A stretch of DNA of 64,000 bases from Varanus komodoensis (taxonomy: Eukaryota; Chordata; Lepidosauria; Squamata; Varanidae): positions 109,880,606 through 109,944,605 of the forward strand of contig NW_025335268.1 of assembly GCF_004798865.1 (NCBI RefSeq), written 5' to 3'. Shown here one piece after another: positions 46,784-58,011 of the stretch (the stretch's first letter is position 1; each line of letters begins with the position of its first letter). Under the pieces are notes generated by a model. That model was not told where the DNA came from. It searched no databases and worked only from the letters and a program-made list of their open reading frames with translations. The translations under genes and the position numbers were made by a program.

Positions 46784-49700
46784 TATAGCTCTTCCTGCAG
46801 GAACAAGCTAGATGCAAGGACTTAAGGAACAAATGGTAAAGACACCTCTTCAGTGCATTCTGCTGTTGCTTATCTTGAGTAAACAAATTGCTTGACTACT
46901 TCCATGGCAAAGATAATTCAATGTTGCAGGCAGTTGTAAACCCAGATAAAAAGTACACCCTTCTGTACTAACATACTTCCTAAAAGGAACACATTCTGAA
47001 ATGGTTTTAAAGAGGATTTCCTTTTGGACTCTGTAGAAAACACACAAACATTATCCAGCAGGTCTAGAAGAAAGGATCGAAAAGACTTCTCATAAACATA
47101 CCTACATTATAGCATTAAACAATCAAGACATCCCTGCCTCAGAAATGTTCAAAACAGAAATGGAAGACATGCATGAAGTACCATCAGAATGGTGAGCCAC
47201 TTGAATAGTATTTTGGGGCTTGTATTACTACACTTAATACAAGAATATATAGTGAATTAATGATAAAGCGGGTGCTAATTTTTGTAGAAAAGTATGTACA
47301 TAATATGATTAGAAATTTGGTGCCATTTCCAGCATTATGTATCCATTCCCATTTTCTTAATAAGTATGTATTGCATACTTCAAATGGATACTTTATTTAA
47401 AGCAAAACTTTGTTTACATAGTTCATTGCAGAGTCAATGTACTGTAGACTTGGATGTGGTTTTAGATAGTGTGTTAAACTGACACATCCAAGCAGCAGAA
47501 ACAGCAGAACTGGATCACATATGAGCTAGAGGTACAAAACGGAAGAATAGTGTAATAAGATGGAAGTGCAGACCAGGAAAAAAGGATCAAACAACAGCTT
47601 GGGGGTATTTTCATTTGGACTGTGACACAGTGGCAAAGTGTTAATTCCTGTTACAGCATCCTGTTGCCTGAACCTGACTGTCTTGTCTGTACACACATGG
47701 CTGCTATCTTCAAGCAAGCAAGCCAGACATGTTAAGTGAGATCTCCTATCTGACATAGCATTTAGTTTGTCCCTTAGAAAGCAGGTTGGGAAGATGCCTT
47801 TGCCAAGTCCAACCTCTCACAGTTTGAGAAAAGGCAAAGGTTCTTCCTCTATTTATAATGGGGGACAATATTGGCTAATAACTATAGAATTACACCTTGT
47901 CTCAAAAGCAGGGAGTAAAATATATCTATTTGGTGCTGGAGAAAGAGTTTTTATTCAATTACCTTTAGTCAACCAACCTGTGTCTGATGAGGTTGGTGGT
48001 ACTGGAGGGTTTTATGTTTTTGCTTTTGTAGCAACTTTATTGGTAAACTGAGAATTGTGATTGTGAATACAAATGAAAGTGTGACAGTTCTGGAAATAAA
48101 TATAATAGTACAAGGAGGAATGTGTGTGGAGCAGAAATATTTGCATCTTGTATCTATGGTGTCAGATTTTCATCTCAGGACTACTGAAACACACTTGATT
48201 ATTATTTTGACAGGACAAAAGTAACAAAGAAACAACAGAAGGGAAATCATTGCATTATTTTACATTGCTATGGCAAAGCTCATCTGTACTTGTTTGAAAG
48301 GAAGTTTCTGAAGTGTAATGGAAAATCTAAAACTGCAAAGATAAATGGAGTTACAAGAATAAATACACCCAGAAAATGTATTGTACTTTTGAGGGTATTT
48401 CACCTGGTATGTCTTGCAAAGATGTTTTCCACAGATGTAGTAATTCTTGGAAATGGCATGCTTACAGAATATAGATGTTTAGTTTAAATTAAGCTTTACA
48501 AGGAGAGAAATCCTACAGTGGCGTGTTAAATAGGAGTGCTGATTTAGTGGGTGGAGGGCAACCCCTTGACTGGATTAATCTATAATGAAATTGTGCTTGG
48601 ATAAGATCAAAAACAGCTGCTTTTTGGCAATTTAAGTAGCGAGAAAGCAAGCCGTAAACCGTCTTGCAGCCTGGATCTGGAAGGAGGTATGTTTTCAGTT
48701 ATTGATCACAGGGCATGTTGCCTGGTGCCACCTTTTTCTAACTGAACATTAAAGCCATCATTGCCTTTAAACAAGTTACACTGCCTTGTTGCAGCAGTTT
48801 TACTCATGATTTGCAAACATTTAATGCCCATTTTACTGATGGGAGCCAAGATTGTCCAAATATCTGATCTTAAAGGCAGTTTCACCCTTAGGTAAAAAGA
48901 CTCTGTATTGGGCAGATATGAGGTATTCTGATGGGTACAATTTAAAGTACAATGAAAAAATTAACCCAGAAGAATGCTTTGTATTGGCAGTGTTTGTCAC
49001 TGTATTGAAAGCCAAGGGAAAAAAAGTTGTCCTGTGTAATGTTGACTTTCTTACATGTGAAAAGCTGTAATGATTATGTTTCTAAGGCAGTGGAATTGTA
49101 CCAGCATTAATAATATTGGGAAAAGGCTTAAATGTTTCCATTGTAATCAGGCATTTTCTTTGTTAGCTGTCCCCCCTCCCCTCCACCCCACTGCTATCCA
49201 GACTTTGTGACAGGCCTTTCAATTTTGTCTGCTCACAGTGTAGGCTTCTCATGGTGGTTGATTTAATCATAAAATAGATGAACTTGTCATTGAAAAGTCT
49301 TACAAGGGTATGATAGCAGTCCTTTAACTGTTAATAGTAAAGCAATATGTCCCGAAGGGCCTATCCAGCAAATGGATTCCTGGGCCATAACAGGGAGCTG
49401 TATATACCTCTCTGTCCTGATGGAGGAGGGCTGCTGAGGCTGTTTCCTATGGGAAGAAAGGGATTGGTTTAACTGGAGGACTTTAAATAGTACCTGATGT
49501 ATTACTGACCCATCAGTTTGTACAGGTCAGACTAAGTTCAGTCTTTTTCATCACAAAAGGAAGAAGTAATAGGTATTAGTAAGCAGGTCATGGTAAAACA
49601 TGGGGGAATGCTGCTCTTAAATGTATTTAGCATTACTGCTGAGAAGGTACATAAACATTTATCTGTATCATTTCCATCAAATATTCATACAAGCATACGT

Positions 49701-50589
49701 CTTTGTATACTTGCTGTTTAAGTATGCATCAGCTTTCTAAGCTGGAAATCCTAAAACAATGAAAATGAAAAATAAATCCTCTAAATAATGCTTAAACAAT
49801 GTTGGAATGAAATGTTTAAGAGAGCTGCCACCAACAGTGGTGGCTGTGCATTTAATTCTCATCTGCTCAACATAAGCAAATTTCCCTGGACATCCTGACA
49901 TCATAGTGGTGCACATTTCAGCAGCTGTATCTGTGGTGAAACAGACTTAACATGATTCATATTCTATTCTGGGAACCATTTTTAATTTATATATGGTAAC
50001 TTTTAAGAGGAATTGAATTTCAACATGATGGATAAGTGGTAGATCCACAAAATTTATTGCATGTATTGTGTGTATCTAGAGTTGTAAGAAAGGCCAGCTT
50101 TAATGCAATTTGATTGCTATGGGGAGCACTGTAATATTCTGTCTGTCTTGGCTGACAAAGGTAACCAATAAATAAAGGCTTAAATTATAACTTAATTCTA
50201 TGATGCAGCTGCTGTGAACAATTTACTGCACCCTAGTGCCAAAAAATAAAAATAAAAATAGATGCAGCAGAATTGTATAATAGATACTGCCCCATAATTA
50301 AGTCTCAGAATTCTCTCCCTGTGTGTTCTTTATTGCAAGGGGCTTTGGATTCCAGGATGTAATGAACTTGGATAGCTATAGGCTGTGATGACATGTTTTG
50401 GCTAGCTTGGCAGTTTGGCTTCCTTAAGCCTAAAACTTCATTTGGGAATTCAACAAAGTTGGTTTTCCTTGTCTAACTGCACTGGGATTGTGGCATCATT
50501 TTCCCAAACCAAATGATATTCAAAATTACTTGTGCAAATGAGTGTTGGGCTTGTGTGTTCTCTGTTCCCTCTTCCTACAAGCCCAAGAG
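46784..50589. other. intronic sequence, no gene seen
   Basis: No splice-flanked open block or known repeat. ORFs of 60-94 codons are isolated and appear fortuitous. Confidence 0.5.
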
Positions 50590-50920
50590 AAGATGTTTAG
50601 AAGCATTTGCTTCAAGTTAACTTAACCAGAGTTTGCAATGTGTCCAGACTCAGCGGCCAATATTAATTATAGTTAGCTTCAACAAGTCACATTCATAAAT
50701 CACGGTTTAGAGTTTAGTTGTTTGAAACTAATCATGATGAATGTTAACCACAGTTTATCATTCTGGCTAACACAGCAAAGTGTGGCTAAACAAAAGTAGA
50801 ACCAAATGCTTCTGAAATACTCTGTCTGTCACATGGGAGGAAAGAGGAGCATGTCAGCCCAAGAGGCACACAGCTGGCTCACATCGTGGTAAGTTATGGT
50901 TTAACATGATGTGCAAAAGC
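50590..50920. repeat. 'aaccatgg/taaccacag' dispersed repeat
   Basis: Repeated motifs 'aatcacggtttagag', 'gttaaccacagtttatcatt', 'gtgtggctaaacaaaag' and 'gttatggtttaacatgatg' match the unit style of 32680-33000. Confidence 0.35.
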
Positions 50921-51057
50921 ACCCACAGTTTGCCTACCTGGTCTCATATTCTCTAATTGGAAATCCATTGATGTAATAGGGCTTTGATATATCTGCAGGG
51001 GTAAGCTGGAGTTTGAGTGGCTCTGTGTTTGGTATGGAGTCTTCTACACTTTCATCC

Positions 51058-51073
51058 TTTTTTTTTTTTTTTT
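51058..51073 (+). repeat. T16 homopolymer
   Basis: Sixteen T in a row, read directly. Confidence 0.85.
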
Positions 51074-51209
51074 CAATTCCTTATGCCTGGTTTAGGACAG
51101 TATCTAAAAGGGCAGTTATACATGTGGCCCCTTCTGCCAAAGCTATTGTGCAACAAGATCTCTTACCTGCAAAGTGGAGATTTAATGCTTCCTATTGGAA
51201 ATGTTCAGT

Positions 51210-51212
<3 letters not shown>

Positions 51213-51244
<32 letters not shown>

Positions 51245-53879
51245 TTAAAACATTTTTATGCCGCCCCATTCGCCGAAGCCTCGGGGCGGCTTACAACAAA
51301 AAATTAAAATAACATTTTAAAATATATACAATAAAATACAAATATATAATATAAAACATACACTATAAAACAAGCCGCCCTGGCCAAATAAAATTCAATA
51401 ATATTAACATTTAAAATACTGCTTAAATAAAAAGGTCTTCGCCTGGCGCCGAAAAACAAATAACGACGGCGCCAGGCGGACCTCTCTGGGGAGCGCATTC
51501 CATAACTTAGGCGCCACCGCAGAGAAAGCCCTCCTCCGAGTAACCACCCTCCTAACTTCTTCCATGGAGGGCTCCCAGAGAAGGGCCTCTCCCGCCGATC
51601 TCAGGGGGCGGCTGGGCATATAAGGATGTAAGCGCTCCTTCAGGTAACCAGGACCCAAGCCGTTTAGGGCTTTATAGGTCATAACCAACACCTTGAATTG
51701 GGCCCGGACTTCAATGGGAAGCCAGTGAAGCTGACGGAGAACTGGAGTCATGTGAACATAACGTCCAGTCCCCGTCAGCAGCCTGGCAGCTCTATTTTGG
51801 ACCAATTGAAGTATCCGGACCGTCTTCAAGGGTAGCCCCACGTAGAGCGCGTTGCAGAAGTCCAAACGGGAAGTCACCAACGCATGTGTCACTGTCGCAA
51901 GGCAGTCATTCTCCAGATAGGGGCGCAGCTGATGAATTAGCCGAAGCTGGAGGAAAGCGCTCCTCGCCACTGCTGTTACCTGAGCTTCCAGTGAAAGCTC
52001 TGGGTCGAGGAGCACTCCCAAGCTGCGGACCTTGTCCCTAAGAGGGAGTGCAACCCCATTCAGGACAAGGTTCAATTCACCCTCTCCGAAGCCCGATCCA
52101 CCAACCAACAGGACCTCCGTCTTGTCTGGATTGAGCTTCAGTTTATTGGCCCTCATCCAGCCCATTACCTCGGCCAGGCACCGGTTCAGCACAGCCACTG
52201 CCTCACCTGGATTGGTGGAAAACGAGAGGTAGAGCTGGGTATCATCAGCGTACTGATGGTTCCGCAGCCCACACCTCCTGATGACCTCTCCCAGCGGTTT
52301 CATGTATATGTTGAACAGCAAAGGGGACAAAATGGACCCCTGCGGTACTCCATGGCATAGCTGCCATGGCGCAGAGCCATAGTCCCCCAGCACCACCTTC
52401 TGGAACCGGCCATTGAGATAGGAGCGGAACCACTGCAAAGCAGTGCCTCCAACCCCCAATCCCGCAAGCCTATCCAGAAGGATACCATGGTCGATGGTAT
52501 CGAAAGCCGCTGAGAGGTCCAGCAGAACCAACAGGGACGCACTCCCCCTGTCCTTCTCCCTGCACAGGTCATCATACAGGGCGACCAAGGCAGATTCAGT
52601 ACCGTACCCGGGTCTGAAGCCGGACTGCAATGGGTCCAGATAATCAGTTTCATCCAAGAGTGCTTGGAGTTGTCCCGCCACCACTCGTTCTAATACCTTG
52701 CCCAGAAACGGGATGTTGGCCACTGGTCTATAATTAGTGGCCATCTCTGGATCCAGTGACGCCTTCTTCAGGACCGGTCGGACTACCGCCTCCTTTAAAG
52801 GGGCAGGCACCCGACCCTCCCTCAGAGAGGCGTTAACCACTTCCAAGATCCAGGTTCCAATCCCGTGCTTGGAATCATTTATTAACCAAGACGGGCAAGG
52901 GTCCAAAAGGCAAGTGGTGGGACGTACTCGCCCAAGCACCTTGTCCACATCATCGGGCCGCAATAACTGAAATTCATCCAATAAATCTGGACCAGACGGC
53001 AGCGTTGGTGTCTCCTTTGAAACCTCTGAATCAATAGTGGTGTCCAGCTCGTGACGAATCTGAGTGATTTTCTCCCTGAAATGCCTGGCAAAGTCGTCAC
53101 AGCGGGTCTTTGAGGGTGGAATCAGGTCTTCCTTTGGACCTGGACGGACCAGGCCTTGCACCACTCGAAAGAGCTCCGCCGGACGGCATTGTGAGGAGGC
53201 AATGGAAGCGGAAAAGAATCTCTTTTTTGCCGCCCTCACCGCCACAGCATAGGCCCGATAGTGGGCTCTTAAGTGTGTTCGGTCAGATTCATCTCGTGAT
53301 TTCCTCCACCTACGCTCTAGTCGTCTCCCAACCTGCTTCATCGCCCTCAATTCAGGAGTATACCAAGGGGAAGAGCGGGCTCTGCCCGGTGGGAGAGGAC
53401 GCTTAGGAGCGATCGTGTCTACAGCCCTGGTCATCTCCCCATTCCACAGTTCAACCAGAGCCTCGACAGGAGCACCCGTCTTGTCAGCCGGAAACTCCCC
53501 CAGGGCCTTCAGGAATCCTTCTGGATCCATCCGGCTCCGGGGGCGGACCCACATAATCGGGTCCGCACCCTTACAGAGGGAGAAGTCGCTCTCGAGCATA
53601 AACCTCACCAGGAAGTGATCTGACCATGACAGGGGAGTCAGGCATAAATTACTCACCCTCAGACCACCCTCTTCCTGCCCCGTCGAGAAAACCAGGTCCA
53701 GAGTGTGTCCCCGTTCATGGGTGGGGCCGGTGACATGTTGAGACAGCCCCATGGCCGTCATGGAGGCCATGAAGTCCTGAGCCGCCCCGGTCAGACTAGC
53801 CTCGGCATGGAGATTGAAGTCCCCCAGGACCAACATCCTGGGGGTCCTCAACACCAGGTCCGAGACAGTCTCCGTCAGC
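51213..53879 (-). mobile_element. young L2 LINE, 5'-truncated, 2.7 kb
   Basis: A - strand L2-clade element. It is flanked by an 8-base target duplication TCAGTTTA (51205-51212 and 53880-53887). The 3' end is 51246-51213 with a (TAAA)n tail, preceded by the 'gccgccccgaggcttcgg' 3' UTR hairpin-like block shared with 15311-15739. The 5' end stops inside the endonuclease domain, so this is a classic truncated insertion. One continuous reading frame crosses the whole copy. It is also CpG-rich compared with its surroundings, which fits little time for CpG decay. Confidence 0.95.
51404..53879 (-). CDS. L2 LINE ORF2, N-terminally truncated but otherwise open
   Basis: Uninterrupted from the 5' truncation point to a stop at 51404, about 824 codons; the first Met is at 53854. 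Order: the last part of an APE endonuclease ('MLVLGDFNLHAEASLTGAAQ', 'WSDHFLVRF'), a linker, then the reverse transcriptase with 'NYRPVANIPFLGKVLE', 'LLVLLDLSAAFDTIDHGIL', 'GVPQGSILSPLLFNIYM' and the catalytic 'YADDTQLYLSF'. The L2/CR1-type C-terminus follows ('SRLDFCNALYVGLP', 'LHWLPIEVRAQFKVLVMTYK', ending FLFKQYFKC). The endonuclease N-terminal half is missing, so the protein could not nick DNA normally. No promoter remains. Both the intact frame and the target duplication point to recent insertion. Confidence 0.9.
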
Positions 53880-53887
53880 TCAGTTTA

Positions 53888-56499
53888 GATTGGGATAGGT
53901 TGGTGGATCATGACAGACCTGTCCCATTGCATGCATAAGTGTTGCTCCTTGTTTCCAGTTGCTCCGAGAAGCACTAAATCTCATTTTCACTGCTGCATCT
54001 TGCTCACAAGACAGAGTTGGTACACATGCATAGAAGTGGCAGGGGCACAGCAACATGTTGGATATGGCCCTTCGTGCCATTAATAGAAAGACTGCAGTGG
54101 AAGCAGCATGCACCATTCTCACACAAACAGGTTTTCTTCCCCCAAATATGTGGTGCAATGCCAAGGGCAGAAACACATGACTGTTTACTGCTCATGGAGC
54201 CAATACTACTAGGAAACTTACTGGGGCCTTTATTCCTCCCCTTGTTTGCCTAAACCCAATCAGTATGAAAGTCACACAATGGAGAGGGTATTGAATAGGC
54301 CTGCTTCACACATTCTCTCTTTTTTCCTTATATCATGAAACTCTTTGGAAAAGGGTTCCCCCACATGCATGTGTGTGTGCATGCTCACATGGATGTAGGG
54401 TTGGGATCCTTATGGAATCCCTTCAAGCATTCCCAGGCTTCCTCTTGCACTCAGTCCAGTCTTTCAAAGCAAGTGAAGGGGAGCTGAGCAACCACCTTCT
54501 GCATCAGGTGAAACTTGACCTGTTGTGGGAGAGGACACAGCTTGTACAGAATGTATCAACTTCCAGTGAGCACTGGGCATGCTTACTTGCCAGGAACTCA
54601 GGGCCACTGCAAAGCAGTGGAATCTGGAGCTGAGCTCAGGGAATTTTGAGAGTCTCACCTCTGAACAAGTTCCTCACACATCCGTAGGGATATTAATAGT
54701 TTTCACTGCCATGGTTGGATTTACTGTGACATGAGCTTTGGCTTCGTTATTGTAACTCATTGCTATAATGAGATAGTGGTAGTACTATTACATATCATAT
54801 ATAATATATTAATGTTTATTTCTGCTCCTTAGTTACTGTTTGTGCCTTGATGAATTATGGTCTGTCATAATTTCAATACCCTCAAGCTTGACCCACCCCA
54901 ATTTTAGTCTGCTCAACACATTTAACATGGAATATCCATTCATGCATGAAATGTTATGGCCCAGTACTAATTTAAGAACCAAATATTAATTTGTATACTC
55001 GAGCTATGTATTTCATGACACAGAGCTTCAATATGTTGTTACAAAACATTTAAGAGGCACTGGCCCTACTCAAAGTGGCAAAATGTCTTTTGTGTCACAC
55101 TGTAAAACCCTTGTTTCATTCATGCAGTTTACAGGTTGGTCTGATTTACTTTTTCTACCCTTGTGCTAATTTTTCTGATTCAATTTTTTTAAGAAAATAA
55201 ATGTAATTAGAAGAGAGGATCAGGATTTACAGCATCATTTTACAATCAAGTTCATCAGTGAGGATCCTTAATATTTTAAATAACACTTCAAATGCACATT
55301 TTCAGTAACTTCACATTTTTAAAATAATAATGACAAGATAGCTAAAATAAAAAGATTGATTAGCATTGTCCTGAGAAGCATACTTTAATGTTTGCAGAAC
55401 AACTCTTTATTTCCTGTTTGCCTACTTTTCCAGTTTCCCTGCATGTTTTTGTAAGAGCTGCTGTCCTCCTGACTTGAATCAGTGACCTATTTTTATTGAT
55501 TTCAGTGTCCCAAAGCATCATACAATTAGGTCATCTAGTCTGGCCTTAGTGTTAACGCTGGTTGGTATAAATTTCAACAGATTAGAGACAACAGGCAGTT
55601 CTTGCCAATCATTATAGCATGTCAGTGACATGGTATGTTGTGGAGAAACTTAGGATAGGCATATACTATCCTAGTAATTACTTCTGAGGCAAAGAATGAG
55701 GGTAACTGTTGCAATTAACTACTTTCCTACTTATACAATACCTATGGGGAGGAAGGCAGAATTCTCAATTGAGGAATTCCGTCGCTCTGAATTGGTAACT
55801 TATCCTGTGCTCCATCCAAATTCTCATTCTTGGAATGAATGGTGTTTTGTATTTGCAAAACAAAAAAAGGCAGCCTCAAGATACCTCCTGAAGAATTGTG
55901 TTTCTAGCATGGACCCACCACCCCTTTCTAAACATTTCTAGCATGTGAGGTGGTTGTTGCAAGCAGAACTGTACATCAAGAATAGGAACTAGAATTCAGC
56001 AACAGCAAAGATCTTCCACCTCATTGATGGCATTCTTATTTAAATGGAAAGATTGCACTTGCATTTTTCCCCACTGAAAAGGTTCTGATGCTTTAAAATC
56101 TCATTAAACCATACAGCAAGAAAAGACACATGAAACTATAACCCCCAGCCCTCAGGCTTTCCAGTGTGCAGATTATTCTGATGAAGAAAAGGCACAGATT
56201 GCTTCCTCAATAAAAGGACAGACAATGCCTCATTCAGTGCCTTCCCAACAAGAGGAGTTTGGACCACTACATATTTTTGGACCACTACATATTTTTAAAA
56301 TCACACACATGCATTATTGGATTGTTTACCTCATTGTAAGTGCATATAACCCTGACTTGGATCAGGACCATGTAGCTCTGGGAAGGGTTGATTTAAGCTT
56401 TCTTCCTACCATTTTCATCTTGAAATTTACCCCCTTCACTTGTGCCAGTGGGGGTGGAGCGTTGAAAAAGTAACTCTGCATTGATTCCAGTGGAGACTT
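53888..56499. other. intronic sequence, no gene seen
   Basis: No supported coding block. The stretch at 53.94-54.65 kb has overlapping ORFs on both strands and higher GC, and may be an unrecognised old repeat. Confidence 0.45.
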
Positions 56500-56532
56500 T
56501 CCCTCCCTCTCTCCCTCCCTCCCTCTCCCTCT
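56500..56532 (+). repeat. (CTCC)n-like low-complexity tract
   Basis: CCCTCCCTCTCTCCCTCCCT and continuation, read directly. Confidence 0.8.
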
Positions 56533-57000
56533 TGTGTTCTCTTCTACTTGCAGGGTGCAATTTTGGAGTACAAATGGGAAGGGGGAAGTTTTAAATCTCT
56601 CTCCAAGCTTATTATGTTCCTGATCCAAATCAGGCCATGTGTTCTTACCCTGACACATAGTTTGGCTTACAACCATGCCATTGTGTTCTCACTCAGAGGA
56701 TCAATTCCTGACAGAACCTCCATCTCCCAGAGCTTACAGAAGAATGAAGCCCCCTTAACAGCACAGGCAGATCTCTTAGAAAGGGTATTGCTGGCCACAT
56801 TACAGGTCTTTTCAGCCTGCATAAGGCTTCAGTTGGTTTTAGCTCCCTGCTGGGACAGTGTTCTCCTATTCTAGGAAGAAGATCTGTCAGCGGGATCCAG
56901 TTAGTGCTCCTGTGTTTTCCTTGCCTTGATCTGACCTGACAGAGTTCCCTTGTGAGCCTCAAAGAACAGGACACTCATTTCCTCATGGAGAAATAATGCT

Positions 57001-57240
57001 CAACATTGGTATAGTGCTTCCAAGTGTTCAATGGAAGTCATATGCGTTTTTGTAACAGTAATCCTTTGAGAATAATCCTGTAAAATAAGCCAGTATGTTG
57101 TTATCCCCATATCGCAAAGGGGAATTGAAAATGAGCAGCTGAAAGGAAGCGGCTCGCTTAAGGCCCCTGAGTTCAAGTTCTTGGGTGGGCAGTTCTGGCT
57201 CATAGCTCAGTCTCTTAGCTGCTATGCTATTCCAGTTAAG
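57001..57240 (-). mobile_element. old MIR-type SINE
   Basis: On the + strand 'tatccccatatcgcaaaggg', 'gcggctcgcttaaggcccct' and 'ctcagtctcttagctgctat' are the reverse of a MIR: core, B-box part, A-box part. The left portion 'ggtatagtgcttccaagtgt' matches the usual MIR 3' segment. It is strongly diverged. Confidence 0.6.
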
Positions 57241-58011
57241 TTAGGCTGCATGGATCCCTCCCCCCTCCCATCATCACTGGATTCCTTCCAGAGAGCAGTA
57301 GGGATTCAGTTTGGGTTTAATCTTCAAGAGTGAGGGAAATGTCACGTTCAGATTAGAATGTGAATTTCTAGATGAGTCTTCCTCCCTTCTTATAATGATG
57401 GAGTTTGGATGGAGTTGGAGCAAGCAAACTGGAGGTCTGCTTCTGATGTCTCCCTGAAGAAAATGTGGGATGTAGGAGGAACAGTGGAACAGATCCACTT
57501 TGGCAGATTTTACAAATCTTATGTGGGAAACAGTTACAAAGTAGAAGATTGTGAGGAGCAAAAGAAACAGAAATGTTATGATAGTAAACCCAGCATCCTG
57601 AAGTTAACTTGGAAGGAGTCTAGTTTTCAAGTGTGAAAATGGATTGTCTCTCAGAATCCCAGCACTTTATTCATATGCAAATAGGTGTGTGTGTTCACAG
57701 CTTTGTAGCTGTCAGTGTGTTCTGACAACCAAAATCTCCTCTGGTTTCCGCTACTGTTCTCAGGATTAACTTTTTCAACGAAAACTTCCATCTCCTCTTC
57801 CTGCTGCCACTGCTGAAACATAATAGTGGAAGTAAATAACTATTTTTCTAGGTACTTTATCAGTAGCAGTGAACAAAAAGTGTGGGTATAATTTTAAAAT
57901 ACTGCTAGCAAAAAGCACCGCCATAGTTGTTAAGTCAACTTGGTTAAAGAATGCTACCTCATATACATAAATCCTGGTGTAAAAACTAGAAAAGCCTTTT
58001 TATGCATTATA
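57241..58011. other. intronic sequence, no gene seen
   Basis: No coding block or repeat family recognised. Confidence 0.5.

Noticed and set aside
51013-51312. 99- and 96-codon + strand ORFs
   Set aside because: They translate a T run, the (TTTA)n tail and the reverse of the L2 3' UTR.
52032-53938. Several + strand ORFs of 62-98 codons
   Set aside because: Shadows on the opposite strand of the GC-rich L2 ORF2.
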